Shown: positions 33,912 to 47,150 of the stretch, piece by piece | Layout: each line of letters starts with the position of its first letter | Position numbering within the stretch: position 1 is the stretch's first letter | Source of the DNA: Acanthornis magna | Taxonomy: Eukaryota > Chordata > Aves > Passeriformes > Acanthizidae | Assembly (NCBI GenBank): GCA_036785705.1 | Contig: JAWUZG010000056.1 | Coordinates: 11,332,501-11,396,500, forward strand | Direction: 5' to 3' | Length of the DNA stretch: 64,000 nucleotides | Translations under genes and position numbers: made by a program | Notes under the pieces: model-generated | The model's database searches: none | Told to the model about the DNA's origin: nothing | The model's input: only the letters and a program-made list of their open reading frames with translations

Positions 33912-36900
33912 CCGCAGCACATTGTGTTCGCTGGCAGGTTTGTGGCGATGTGCTCACTCCAGTTCAGAATTACACCCTGGCTAACAGAAGAACAGACCTC
34001 GTTTTCCTCACTTTTACATTGGTTTTGCAATCAGTGCAACTTCAGTGACCCTCTGCTTTTATACCAGAAATAGCGCTGAGGAAATTGGATTTAAGAGGAG
34101 AGAGGTGTCCAGTGTAGCTATTGTAGGAAGGTAAAGATAGAGACATTTCCTACTCCTTCTGATTCTGGCATGGGTCAAAGGCCAAATGTGCCACCAGTAC
34201 AAAGTGAAACAACCATCAGGCTGCTTTAAATGGCTTTGGTTTGTAAAAGCTGCTAGAGACTTATGGTACCCACGGTTTTGTCATCACCATGTTCATCCTC
34301 CTCCAAAACAGGAGTAGAGCTGTCATCTGAGTGATGTACAGGCTGGCCATACAAGCTGCGAAGCTGCTTTAAAGCTTCTTCCATTTTGCTGGTGTAAAGC
34401 CCATCCACATCGGTCGAGCCTCAGAGAGACACTAACACGAGCCACGCTGTCCCAAAGAACCTCAAAGAAAAGATTCACTGTTTTCAGGTCTCTGAGTCAA
34501 GTTTTTCTGTCTGCTCTCACTTACCCTTCCACCTGCTGAGTGTTTGATGCTTGATCAGTCTTGTAGGACTGCAATGTTAATGCAAATATTAACATTATTC
34601 TCCATAAGTGCTGACAGATGTGCATTTTGTCAACAGGTGCAGTACGCAGGAGATGCTGCTGGGACCCAGGAGACTGTCCTGGGGAGCCAGCATGAACCTC
34701 CTCGTGTCTGTGACCTTCAGAGGCAGCGGGAGCAGCTTCCCCTCCCTTTGTGTTTATTTGCTGGAAGGACAGCCCCCAGGGAAAGGACAGGGCTGGAGAG
34801 AGCTGGAGGTGGGGATTGGCTGCATTCCTGACAACATTTCAAAGTATCTTGAGCATTCAGGAGAAAATGCTTTGCAGCAAATGGATGCGCCTCAGGTGCT
34901 TGAGGAGGAAAAACTCCATTCCAACCAACACTTGTCCCCAGCAGTAGTGGCCAAGACATTACTGGGTTTGTTTTTTTCTTTTTTTAAATAGTGATGTCAT
35001 CCTTGACTATTTTGGTGTGGGTTTGTCCCCTTTCTTCACATGAATATAGGTAGGAAGGGGATAGGAAAGGAAAACTTTTCACTTGTGTGGGTGATAAAAA
35101 AGTTTCCACACCTCTGCTGTGCCAGCAGGTCCATGGGAAGCTTCTTCCTTCCCTGTCCCAAGCTGTGTCTCAAGTCAAGGGCTGCCGTGGCTTCCCACCC
35201 TCACTCCATCCCCAGGACATCTTCCCAACTGGCTGGAGCTTATCTAATGGGGGATGGTGATAAATAAACCCTGTTAGCTTGTCAATGCCTCCTGGATGGG
35301 CTGTGCAGCCTCGAAAGAGCAAGGTGCCTGCCACGCTTGTCCTGGACAATGAAAGGAATAAATCAATTCATGTCTGAAAGTGGGAACTTCTGAGTTGATG
35401 GATGGCACTCAGTGAATATTAAACTCCCTTTCTTGTGGATGGATGTTCTCCAGCCAGACAAATTTCGTCCTTTCACACTTCAGGTGAGGGAGCTGCAGCA
35501 AGCTATGGCAGCGGCTGAGGATGGGAAGAGAGAGCACCTGCCTGAGGCAAATTTCTGTAGCACTTGCAGAAGCAGCAATCTCTGCTTTAAGAGATGCTTC
35601 AATACGACTTAAGGCTGAAATCAGTAACTCTAAAAGATCTGAAAACAGCTGCCCTTCAGCAGGGATCTCATTAGGGGGTTTATTTAACTATCCCCTGAAA
35701 TTCATGGAAAAGGGAATAAACTTAGTCTGTTGGATCCACCTAACAGCTCACATGATGCAGGTTCTAGCATTTTGTTTCCCTGGAGATCACACTCCAGTCC
35801 TCTTCCTCTTTTCCCATGACAGGTGATACTATCAGCTTTTATCCGTTAATAAAATAGCATGGGAATTCCTGTACACTTTTTTAATGGGGAGAAGCACGAG
35901 ATTTGTTTCAGCTTACGCTGTTCCCTCTCAGTTGTGAAGACAACAAGTTATTCTCTAGGGAAAGGTGATCCATGTGCTGCCCGGTCCAAAGGGCTGCGGG
36001 ACCGTGTGTGAAGCAAGAGGGGCATCCCAAAGCTGCTGACGGATTTGCTACTATTTCCTAAAAACCGGCAGGGATTAGAAGCAGAAAACACTAAGGTACC
36101 ATCACCATCATCAAGGCAAGAACATAAAGGTGAATGATGGAAAGGAGGATGGATCTCCTCAGAGGTTCCTTAGTCCAGCAGGCTGCCCACGGCAGAGGCA
36201 ACTCCAGAAAAACTACTCCAACAAAAATTTATTGATCTATTTCCTAAAAAATCTCCCTGGGCAATCAGTGTCTGTACTCCATTACCCAAACATCCAGAAA
36301 GCTTTCCAGAAAGTGTCTCACCTCAGAGCTCATTGCACTCTCCTCCAGAAGCATCAGACATTAGCTGATTAGAGCTGAGGGCTCAGCCTTTCAAGTAGAA
36401 AATTGAAAAAAAATCTTAAATATCAGTGTGTCATGCACTCCATGCAGCAGGCCTGGAAAGGCACTGGGAAGGATGGAGCATTTATAGTTTTCACAGAAAG
36501 AACTTAAAGGAGATGAAGACAAGCATTAACTTCTAAAATAAGGGCTGTTATTTTGAATAACTTTCATTATCTGTCACTGCTGGCCTGAGTTGTGTCAGTC
36601 GAGTGGATTTGTGGGCTTCTAATCTGAGCTGTTCTGCTTGTTATTACCCAGCCATTACCAAAGGACTCTTCTGTCCCTGAGAAATGGGAAAGGCTCATTC
36701 CTGTCATTATTTCCTTCCCAAGCCTCCAAGAGCCTTTGGGACTCCAGGAAAGGTCTGACCCAAAGACATATGGAGACCAAGGGAAGTTCTCCAGCAAAGA
36801 GAAAAACTCCATGGAGGAGACACCACAGCTTCACTTCCTTCAGAGCAGCTGGGTTTTGTGGCCAGTGGTGGCACAACTGGAGAGCACCAGGACAGGGCTG

Positions 36901-38237
36901 AACTTTCTATACTCAGAAACTGTGTATTTTCAATTTACTTCCACTTCTGTATATTTTCAGCATAGGAGAAGAATCAGAGAGGTAAAAATGCTGTCCCAAG
37001 CCCTGGGTTCTTTAATTTGCCTGTTTGTGTCATTCTGGGAAGAAAGGGACTTTCCTGACCTGTGGGGAACAGTGAGGACACTCTCACAAAACAGTGCTGA
37101 TTAAACCCCAGAATTTGTGTGTTAGTATTGTTACTTATTATGGTCAAATACCCTTTGTTGTAGTCACATCAGGCATCCAGGGCCTCAGCTTGCCTCACCA
37201 GAGAGACAGGACAATGACTTGGTGCATTCATTACCTTCTTCCCAGGCAGTTTCTCTTGTCAGACTTCAGAATTCGTAAAGCCTTGAACTGCAACTCATCT
37301 TCCAGAGTCTCATTTTTAGCACTCACTCAACTGATTCTTACTCTACAGTACATTGGTAGGAACATAAGAGAAAAGAAATAGAGTTTCAAGAGCACACAAT
37401 CAACCGCCTTGCTTTTGTTTCTGTCCCAAAAATGTGCAATGACACAACAGCTTGCAAGTTTTAAAGTATTTGCCGTGCAATAGATCTTCACTGAGTTTTT
37501 GCTGAGTTGTTTCTAAGTGGTCTTGTTGTTATTCTGAGTACCAAAGGTTGTTTTACTGCCATGTAGAATTTGGGCAGTCATCAATATTTAATCTGTGTTT
37601 TGATACTACACATTTGTTTTCACTGATATCTGATTCTTTCTGTGAAATAGATTTGGCTTGTTTAAACTTTCTGTAAACTAAATACAGAGTTTCATAACTT
37701 ATCAGGTGGTATTTGTAAGGATCTTAGGCATAAAAAATCTATGACTGTAGTACAACATTAGAGAAAGCTTCTACCAAACACCACAGCAGAATAATTTTTA
37801 ATATTTTTTTCAAAAGAAATAATTTGGATTGTTTTGCTGTGCCCACAGCCTTTCTGGGTTACTTTATTTCTGTCTAGATATCATCACTGACTGGTGTTTT
37901 TAATGGGTTTTTGAAAGATCTCTGCATGCTCTCACAAGTGCTGGCTTTATACTGCCAGTTGATCATTACAACAATCTAACCCTACTCCAGAGAGCCTCCC
38001 TATTTCATGGAAAGGACCAAATATTTGGAGCTGATGCTGTTTGGATTCTTAGACCCTTACCATCTGTTTAAAGAAGTCCTTTTATTCCACTTATTCCATC
38101 ATCATAGTGCCGGAAGCCCTCAAAAATATTAATGCTCTTTTTGAGGTTGTGAGCTCTGGAATTTAGGGCTAAAAGAATTTTGCAGGTCGTACAGATGAGT
38201 TCCCTCTTACTGCAGTGGTCTCATACAGCCCTTTCCA
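33912..38237. other. Intergenic; no gene seen
   Basis: No coding similarity or recognisable repeat family. Several strings resemble splice donors (for example AGAG|GTAAAA near 36980) but have no matching context. AT-rich sequence at 37550-37850 has scattered TAAT sites. Confidence 0.55.
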
Positions 38238-38315
38238 CGAACTGTGCCAAGGCACTGCTATTTCCTCAGCTGCAAAATGCAAATTATTACATAAGGGTTG
38301 CTCGAGCTCACACAG
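38238..38315 (+). mobile_element. Probable MIR-like SINE remnant
   Basis: The run 'actgtgccaaggcactgcta', 'tttcctcagctgcaaaatg', 'caaattattacataagggtt' follows the MIR core order: TGTGCCTCAGTTTCCTCATCTGTAAAATG, then AATAATA, then ATAGGGTTG. MIR is a tRNA-derived CORE-SINE whose relics are shared by all amniotes. The copy is short and diverged, so the call is tentative. Confidence 0.5.
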
Positions 38316-39192
38316 CCTGGACCTGAGCTGCAGAGTTAACCCGAGATGTACAGACACGTCACCAGAAACCAAACTTCCTTCCACACACTTGGTTATAGAG
38401 AAGTGGCTTAGGCACATACCTCGTACAAGATCAAGGCAGCTCTAAGAAGGAAAATTTTCTAGTATATTTTTGTCTTGTTTAAAGGAAAACAGGAACCACT
38501 TCATGGTAAAAGTCTGTATTGGTTCGACTTTCCCTCCACTGCCTGCCTTCTCAGTCTTAATGCAGAAGAGTATCTGAGAAGCATATGCTTTTTTATTAGC
38601 AGAAGAGACAGGCTAAATTGGGATATGATTCATGCTTCCAATTTATGCTTTCTCTTCCTGTATTGTCAATGGCTAATGAGAGGTAATTGCAAAAGCTCGT
38701 GGAGGGAGGCACTTTTGGAAGGAGAGAGAAGAATTAGAGAAGGTGTAAGCAAGGTTGGATTTACTGTTCAGAGGCTTTTCGTTCCACTGCTGGTCTGTTC
38801 GTGACTTTCCAAAGTTGCTCCTGTCAGAGCTTGGTATAATCCCCAAAAGTTAGATATTGCTGGGGTGTACCAATAGCTGTGACACCCTGGCCATCGCTCA
38901 GCATCAGTCAGGAATGGCATCTCTGCACTGAGCTCCACTGAGTCCTTGCCACAGACTGATTTTTGGGTGAGCCCTCTACTTTGAGGCAGAGGCAGCACAT
39001 TTTGGTCCTCCCTAAAGATATCTCAGCCAAATTACCTGGGCACAGTTCACCACAGGCACAAAAAGACCTCTACAGATGAAAGCCCTGCACCTCTTGTGTT
39101 CATAGAAGAGCAACACTGGGTACCCGAAAAATCTTGGAAGCCAATAGCTATTTCCCATCATTAGGCTCTGAATTTCATGACACTTCTCCTGG
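38316..39192. other. Intergenic; no gene seen
   Basis: Ordinary non-coding sequence with no features I can support. Confidence 0.6.
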
Positions 39193-39214
39193 TTTAATAA
39201 TATTTATTATTAAA
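39193..39214. repeat. AT-only palindrome, 10-bp arms
   Basis: TTTAATAATA, a TT spacer and TATTATTAAA form a perfect 22-base inverted repeat. It may be a homeodomain-type site pair or simple AT-rich chance. Confidence 0.85.
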
Positions 39215-42200
39215 AGGCTTTTGTTGAGAATGGAGGCTGGGTTCAGCACATGTCTATGAGGCAGACTGAAATCACTTGCCAGGAGTCATTAGAGGAGAGT
39301 GCTGACTGAGACAATTTTTCATCCTTTATTACTCATTTTACCCAGGGACCTCCCTAAGCAGGAGCTGGGGACCCCCGTGCAAGACTCGTCCTGGTGCAGA
39401 ACTTTTCCAAGCAACACAGTTTAAGCCTTCAGGCAGCTCACGGGAGCACTGGTCCGTGAAATCTCAGAATTCATCAACTCCCTCTGCCAGTATCACTCCT
39501 CTCTCCTTGGCTGAGAAAGGAGGCAGCAAGTGCCAGGGATAGGCTCAGATTCCCCAAATCCCTCACTGCAGTGCAATGTTGCATTCAGTTATGTAAAAGA
39601 ACTGAGCTAAAGGATTCTGCCATGTGTCCTGGTTGTTTCTGGCAATTTAAATGATGAAGCATCATCACTGCAGGAGCAAAAATTTATACAAAAAGGCACA
39701 GTCAGCTTGCAGCTTTGGACAGTTCATATGTCCAAGCTGTGATACCTCATCCTGGGAAAAGCTGCAGCTCCACGTTGTGTTACAGCTGCACGAAGGGCTG
39801 ATGTCTCCTTTGACGTGGGATAAGCCAAGCTTTAGCCTGGCAAACTGTGAATAAACTGACAACTGTAAAGAGCAATTATTGATCTGCGATAAAAATAAGT
39901 CATTGATTAAAATTCTCTTTCTTAGAATCAAAGGTAATATTTTGGCATAGCGTGCCAAAATGCATCTCACAGGGCTCCCCTTTACTTTCTTCAACCAAAA
40001 TCCTTTGCCACCATGGCAGTGCACAGAGACCATGGCCAGCTGCATTGATGGGTTCAGTCTGATTATCTCCTTGTAGTTCTTTGTCTCTCTGGCTCCATCT
40101 GTCGTCTCCTGCCTTGGAGTTAAACTCCCAGCTCTGGGACATGGACATTGGGGCTGTGCCTGATGCTTCACAGCGAGGAATTCAGGCATTGGAGGGCTGT
40201 GAATAATAATAAATAAATGGAAGGTGAAATACAACTTTCATCCAGTATAGGCCAGCACAGCAAGATTGGGCTCCCAGGGAATGGCAGTATATTTGTTTTC
40301 CAGATCGTTAGCTAATGCAAAGGAAAGTGAGAACATTTATTAGCCTCCCTCAGAATCACCTTTAGGAGGAATGAATATTCACTGCTATAAATAAGACTGT
40401 TTCAATTAAGTCTGCACATAAAAATGCTCCATGGTGTCACAGAAGGCTGTGCTATTCAAAAAGAAGTGCCTAGATGAAAGTATTTAAGGCTGTATTTGAG
40501 GACAAATTCACTTGTGAACACTCATTTCCAATGTTTCACAGTTAATCACTGGAAGTTATGATGTTTTCATCTTATCTGAATGTCAGCCCACAAGCTGAGA
40601 TGCAGAAGGAACCTTGGGCTTGTTTTTTTTTTCCTACCTGCTAATGGCAATCTGGTACCATAATTGCTTTCTTGTTCAACTTCAGATAATATATTGTGCT
40701 GGTGACAAGTTTTGTGTTTCCCTGAGCATCACTTTCAAAGAGCAGCCACAGCACCAAGCTGCTCATTACAACCCCCAGAGAATATCACCCAAGAAGTGGC
40801 ACAGTGACAGCCATCCCCCAGCACAGGCTGTCCCAACATCCCTCTCTTTTGCAAAAGCACACCCATTTTCAATACTGCCTTCAAAAATCCGTATGAATCA
40901 ACACTTTGCAGGGTCAAATCTCTTGTAACAACCCCTCTGGTCACGATCAGGCAAGAAAATGTATTTTAGGCTGGCAAAGACCAGTGCTGTGTATCTCTAA
41001 TTCAGAAAATCACTGGTTTTGAGTACCAAGAGCTGGGGGAAAATATTAGGAATGTACTAATAGCTTCTGAGGTGTTTTTGCCCTGTGCCTTGGGAGCCTG
41101 GTCCTGGCTGATCCCAGAGACAGTCAGGTAATGGAACCATCATCAGAAGCAGCACAGCTGTCATCGTGTTCCTCTGTAAATGAAATAAAGAGAAAGCAAT
41201 GGCTCTAAAACAAAATATTTGCCACAGGAAAACAAAAGAAAGACAACATCATAAATGGGAATAAGTTGGTGACAAATCTGTCCCATCCAACCTTCCCTTT
41301 CCTATGCATTGAGAGAGCTGGGATGTGCAACAACTGTTCTTTAATTGATATTCACCCCTCAAAGCACAGATGCATAGATCCCTCTCTCTTCTTCACACAT
41401 GTGAATTTATTCTTTGTAATAATACTCATACTATTAAGAAGGACTTCAGAGGAGTTTATTAAATACCAGTGAAAAACATGACACCAGCAATTATAGGGAA
41501 TCAATGAAGTTATTTGCTGGAGTCAATAATCTAAATTACAAACAAAAAAAGGAGTCAGTATAAGCAGTTCATCTATACTTCCCTGGGATAAAAATCAGGC
41601 CCTGCATCTAAATATGGTATCAGTGGCAGCAGTAAATGCTCCAAAAAGGCTGTAGCCAGTTGCAAAACTGCCATAATGCAGAAAAAAAGGCAATCTATTC
41701 TGAAATTACAAATTAAGTTGAGTTCATTCAATTCAGCTTATTTAAGGAAAAGCGATATCATAACTGGAAACCATGACAGCTGTGTCACCCCAAGTAACAA
41801 ACACAATGAGGCTTTGAGATTAACACCTAATATTAAACCAAAGAGAGTAATCTATGGGCAGTCACCGTTCAGACATCCTGATTAGCCTTAATTAAAATTC
41901 TGATGATCAGGTGGCTACAAAACGGACAAAATTTTTAAAGAACTTAGGCAAATGCAAAAGGCTGGAGATAGGGTAATTATTAGGAATAATATCTCTTGTT
42001 AAATTTAATTCCTTTAGCCTTGAAATCACCATGACAGATTTCAAATTTAGTGGCAGTTTTCCAGTCCCTAAAAAGAGCTTAATTATATAGTTTTAGACTT
42101 TGGGAGAACTGATTCAGATAAAGCTACATGGGGCCCATATCAACTCTGTGGCATGCTTGAGTGGACTCAGATAAAGAAGGAATAGATATCCACTTGTTCA

Positions 42201-42859
42201 AGAAGCTTGAGACATCACATACCTGAAAGGGGTTTTTTTGAGACACCAAAAAAGTTTGAATAACTCTTTAACTTTCTCTTTTAATTAATAACAATCACTC
42301 TCATTCAATTTGCCTTTCTACTTCTTGATTTCAGCTGGGACTGAAAGCAAGACAGAGATAAAGCAGCCAAAACTCTGAATAGTGCTGATACTAACAGAAC
42401 TTCTTAATCACTGGAATTGGCCTATCTCTAGAGCCCAGGAAAGACATCTAGAAAGATGAGCAAAGTTCAGGTCTGAGAAGTATTGCTCTGAGTTACAGAA
42501 CACCTTGTAGAAATCATCACTGTATTCTATTAACTGCTGTTAGTTTAGGAGAAAATATAAGATACTTAAGGAAATGTCAGCTCCAGAAGTTTTGCCAAAT
42601 GGAAGAAATATTTTTTCTAATATGCAGCTCGTGACAAAGCTCTTTTGGGTTTTCAGGGCCAGGGAACATCTTGAACAATGGATGGATCAGGAAGATGATG
42701 AATAGCCTGAAATACAGATGAAGCATTTTCTCTTCTCATAGAATCAAACTCAAGATGGATGTTAATATTATTTTAGAGCCACCTTCATTGGATTCTGCCT
42801 TCTCTATGCAATCCACTTATATGATCTCATTGTCAGGTTAACTGAACACTTCACAGATT
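39215..42859. other. Intergenic; no gene seen; candidate element at 39850-39960
   Basis: The 189-codon minus-strand ORF at 39665-40234 shows no family resemblance. At 39850-39960 the sequence contains GAGCAATTATTGATC, GCGATAAAAATAAG, TCATTGATTAAAATT and ATCAAAGG. These are PBX/HOX-, GATA- and TCF-like motifs close together, so it is a possible enhancer that cannot be verified here. Sequence 40500-42850 is AT-rich and featureless. Confidence 0.5.
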
Positions 42860-43035
42860 TAAAGACATTTATTCTCCCAAGAGCCACATGCAGCAGGAAA
42901 ATACAGTTGTCCCATTATATGGGTTTGGAGCTGTGGCACAGAGGTGCAACATCACACGTGGCGAGGCAGGGAATTGAACACAGCTTTCCTAAATCCCAGG
43001 TTGTCACCCTAAACACTGCTCCTACATCCTTTACA
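42860..43035 (-). mobile_element. MIR-like CORE-SINE (amniote-age), nearly full length
   Basis: On the plus strand the order is 'acagttgtcccattatatgg', 'ctgtggcacagaggtgcaac', 'atcacacgtggcgaggcagg', 'gaattgaacacagctttcct' and 'caccctaaacactgctccta'. This is the reverse complement of MIR: ATTATCCCCATTTTACAG, AACTGAGGCACAGAGAGGTTAAG, CACACAGC..GTGGCAGAGC, GGATTCGAACCCAGGTCT and CTCTAACCACTRCTCTAC. The last two correspond to the tRNA-like B and A box regions. It is the best preserved of the MIR-like copies here. Confidence 0.78.
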
Positions 43036-43386
43036 TCAAAATGAGTGGTTAAGCTTGAGATCCTGCTCTGGGTGTCCTCCTGTCCACGCTAATCTCTGAG
43101 CACCTTAGCAAACCTGCAAGAGGATAGAGAGGGTCAGTGAAAGAAGTGGCTCATTTATTTCAGCTTCTTGATCATGACTGAATGGATCACATGCCTTAGG
43201 ATCCACTGGCAAAGGGCAAATAGCTCCCAGAACTAATCTTTCAGCTGCTAGGAATGGGATACAATACCTTACAAGAGGACAAATGAGCTGTCAGAGATGA
43301 TAAAAGCAGGTACAGCCTGGACTCAATGAGCAGAAAAAGGTCATATTTCAGAAGTTCAGAAAGGGTTCAAATTAAAAACAAGCAGA

Positions 43387-43387
<1 letters not shown>
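43036..43387. other. Intergenic; no gene seen
   Basis: No gene. The sequence immediately before the poly(A) tract shows no similarity to a coding sequence or SINE that I can recognise. Confidence 0.6.

Positions 43388-43427
<40 letters not shown>
43388..43427 (+). repeat. Pure 40-base poly(A) tract
   Basis: Forty consecutive A residues follow ...AAGCAGAC and precede GGCAAAAAGG. A tract this long and pure is young or still active in slippage. It could be the tail of a retroposed RNA, but no SINE, LINE or mRNA is recognisable upstream and no target-site duplication is obvious. In birds, CR1 copies do not end in poly(A), so it is probably a mononucleotide microsatellite. Confidence 0.9.
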
Positions 43428-43431
<4 letters not shown>

Positions 43432-45184
43432 AAAAGGACAACAACAAATGACCCAACACTGGTTCTGTGCAATCTTAGAACAGCAAGAAACCTCAAAGCA
43501 GTTGTTCTAACACTGCTTGGAGGAGCCCTGGGAAGCTCACAGCTGCCAACCACTGCAAAAAGACTCCCTTAACTCAGTGGATTATGTTCCACAAAAGATA
43601 ATTATTCAAGAGAAAGCATTCTGACTCCCACCACCCCCTCAGGCTTTGAACCTTGTGAGTTTCTGTGCCTGTGGACATTGAAAAGGGGCAAACATTTTCC
43701 CTTAAATGTTCTCTGGACCCAGTGGCCTAATGGGTGCCATTCCGGAGCATCCTTAGGAAAATAGGAATGGGAATGTGTTGGAGGCTCTCATCTATCTCCA
43801 AGGTGTGACCAGCTTCACTTACATCATTCCTGAAGGACCTTTGCTCTGTACTCTGTGATTGCACATTCTCAGCTGATTTTCTTTCCCATCTTTTTAATGG
43901 GATCCAAAGCTAGGGATGCGTTGTGCCCTTCTCCAGTGTTGAATTAGGGCTCACAGCTGTGGTGCAGCTGTTTCATGGAATTTTCTGTGCCTTTTCACCT
44001 CAAATTATTGCAAGGCTCTCACCTGCAGAGTATCCTTAGCTCTGAGCAGTTTTAAACTTGCCTAAAAACTAACACCTCATCAGGGCCTAAACCTAATTTT
44101 TCCTGATCTGGATGTGAATCCACCATCTGGACCTTGGCACAACCACACACCCAGCCATTTTTAAGGAACAGATCAAATGTGGAAGTATTGCCAACATGCT
44201 GCTACACAAATAATTTTGTCTTTCCTGCTGGATGATATAAACATTTCACAAGCACTCACTGCAACAGAGCCTCTCTTCATGCTGTCTCTGTCAGGGCAGA
44301 TTCATTTCACCATGCATGGAAATTGAAGAATTATTCCAGTTACATGCTCCTAATTGCCACCCCGTTCCTCTCCTAGGTTTTCTCTTTCTGTGACCTTTTC
44401 TAAGTCAAATTTAAATTTGGGGTTATAAAGTCCTTGGAGAAAATTAAGATGGCCCAACCATCTTATTTACTAAGGCTAAATGTCTTCATTAATCTCACAG
44501 CAAGTTCTGCCACGTGATGCTGGAGAGGAAATGATGGGATATTTTTGAGATGCGGTGAGTGAAGGAAGACAAAGAAGAAATGATGAGTTTCTGTGTCTCC
44601 TCTGACTGCAGTACCCATATGGTTGCCAGATTTAAAGCTTTTAAAATGTGGCCTTGACCACTGATGAACACAGCACAGGGGAGAGACCCAGGCAGGAGGG
44701 CCAAGGAGGCACAGAGGTGATGATGAGGAATCCTACAAACCCTACAGTCCAGGGAGGCTTTTAGAGTAACATCACCTCTTGCCTCCATAAACAGACTGGG
44801 ACTAGCTCTGCACACTGCTCCTGCTGAAGCCTCTGTCCAAGTAACACCATTTTAACAAAAATCCCAAGATTTGTGAATGTACTTCAGGAAATCCCACATT
44901 GCTTGGGACAGCATGTGAGAGACTGGAGCCAATGTGCTGTTTTCCCAACTGGTAGTGTGTCCCATTTCCTTTTATAGGACGCCTGTGGCAGATTCACCCC
45001 TCACAGAGTCTCTTCTGCTTCCTGAAAGATGAAGGTCCCAGTCTGTGTTTTTATTTGTGTTTAATTAAATCACTGAACTTCGTGCTCCACTGTTTTTGTT
45101 TCAGCGCTTAACCTCCCTGTACCCCATATTTCCTCTCATAGTTAAGAAGTCTTCATTTTTCTGTTCTGATGCTTTCACTTTATT
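43428..45184. other. Intergenic; no gene seen
   Basis: Ordinary non-coding DNA; nothing recognised. Confidence 0.6.
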
Positions 45185-45360
45185 AAAAACAAACAAACAA
45201 ACAAACAAACAAACAAATAAACAAATGAACAAACAAACACAAAAAAAAACAAAAAACCCCACAAAAACCAAACCAAACAAAAAAAAAAAACCCAAACAAA
45301 TTTTTAAAACCCAACAAAAAACCAACCAAACAAATCAAAACCACAAAAAACCAAAACCAC
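45185..45360. repeat. A-rich (CAAA)n microsatellite and degenerate extension
   Basis: Nearly perfect AAAC repeats (45185-45240) pass into about 120 bases made almost only of A and C (AAAACC, CAAAC and similar). G is nearly absent from the plus strand. The Lys/Gln/Asn-rich and Phe/Cys/Val-rich translations across it are artefacts. Confidence 0.95.
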
Positions 45361-47150
45361 AGTACCCAATTTCTCACATGCTGTTACAGTAAAAAAAATT
45401 TTCAGTGAGAAATTGGTACAGGATACCAGGAAAGCAAGATCCCAGCCTGATCCAACATTTCCTTTACTACAGGAGTAAAGAGACTTTTCCCAGTCCTCTG
45501 TGCCATCATTAGGAAATAAAAGTAAAGGCTGAGCTAAGTTTTAATGAATATGCATGGTCTAGATCTCTGCCAAACTGAAATAGTGTCGTCTGAGCTCATG
45601 ATTAATTATGGGCACATGGACAGACTTCTCGCCCGCTAACATAAAGGAAAACCAAAAGCTAAGGCAGTTTAATTCAGAAAAAGTGTTATGAGAATACGAT
45701 GCAGCTTCATTAAATATAGATGTTGATCTTTTTACTCTGCCACTATTTACCACGAAGCAGAAATCTCAGCCTTTTTCCAGCGTGGTTTTACTCACACGTG
45801 TGGTAACAGCAGTAGTAAAGCAACTGATGACGCACGCTCCCGAGACACAGCTAAACCTCTCTTGCTTTCTTGCACAAATATATATGTCTGCAGAATCTGG
45901 TTTATTGCAACATTTATGTAAAATTCACTCCAGCAGCCCTTGAATTTATTTCTCCGTGTTGCTGCAAATTGAGACAGATTGGTGCTCTGCCCTCCCTCCA
46001 GAGCAGACCCACACGCAGGACAGGCAGGGCTTGGGATGGTTGCACAAATAGTGATCAATGCCCTGAACATCAAAGATGAGTAGCAGCTCCTAATTGTTAT
46101 CACTTGCTTTCATGCCTCTGACTCATTCCTGAATTTTTGTTTTCAAACAATATAGCTCATCTCTAATGCAAAAAGAAAGGAGCACTTCTGGCCACCTTTG
46201 AAGGCTTTGTGGCTGGAACATGTTGACAAAGACCAGGGGCTGAATTGCCATTTGTAAACAGTTCAGGAGGGGAAGAAAAACATTAAACAGAAATATAGAC
46301 TGCCTTTGATCAAAGAGGTCTTAGGTTCTTATTTTCTGCTGTGTTAAAACTCAGCTCTTCAAGACAGATGCTGGCAGAGTTGTCCTGCAGCCTCTTTATA
46401 GAAAAATACTTAGAAGTATAATAACAGCATGATTTCAATATTGACATATTTATACTAGAGAGTACAAGCATGGGAGTTTTTCAGCATGAGCTTGTAAGCA
46501 ATTAAAAAAAAAAAAAGTTGAAACATTATGCCCTCTCACCACTACATATTCTGGCTGTGCAGCAGTTTGTGGACAAGCTGCTTTAGAGTGCTATTAAATT
46601 AATATTTCCAACCTATTTGCTTTCCCCCCTTGCTGGTACAGAAAGCTCTGTCTAAGTCATGAGTTCAGCTACTCCAGCTTCAGAGAGAGTTAAATTCACC
46701 CTGGCACATCACTGGATAAAACCAAAACCTTTGTGGACTGAAAAGTAGAACCTGATTCCAACAGAGAATAATTTGACTTTATGGATGTCTCAATCCCCCT
46801 TGCCCAGTGCCCTTTCTGCCCCCAGTACTGTTGGGGAGGATGAAATAGGTAAACCTTATAAATATTATTACCTGGCAAAAGATGCTGAGAATATGGAAAC
46901 TCTAAGCGAGATTGAAATGAAGACAAACTTTGAGATACCAAACCCCAGTTACTGAATAATTGGGAAACAATGGTATAGCCACTGAAGGTAAATTCCCTCT
47001 TTGATTAAACAATACCCTCAGCTTGCAGACAGGTCCGAGGGTCAGAGCAGAACCTACCAACTTGGCAGAGGGTCCAAAAAGCAGTTTTTAGAGTTTAAAA
47101 TATAACCCCATATGGTAATGCAATGACTCTCATAGGCTATATGTAAACGA
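45361..47150. other. Intergenic; candidate element at 45530-46110
   Basis: No gene. The 45530-46110 stretch is repeat-free, with TTAATGAATATGCAT (POU/octamer-like), TCATGATTAATTATGGGC, TTGCAACATTTATG and a patch of CpG sites (gatgacgcacgctcccgaga). It is a plausible conserved element, unproven. A run of 13 A begins near 46503. Confidence 0.45.

Noticed and set aside
33620..34048. Repeat-containing proteins on both strands (units of nine residues)
   Set aside because: They are produced by the 27-base minisatellite, whose period is divisible by three; there is no gene structure around it.
39665..40234. 189-codon minus-strand ORF
   Set aside because: The translation resembles no family and has no exon-like boundaries; it overlaps a region with enhancer-like motifs.
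42739..42764. CR1 tail-like string 'tcatagaatcaaactcaag'
   Set aside because: Too short, and lacks the adjoining CR1 3' UTR motif.
45096..45392. Lys/Asn/Gln-rich protein and its hydrophobic antisense
   Set aside because: Both are translations of an A/C-only simple repeat.
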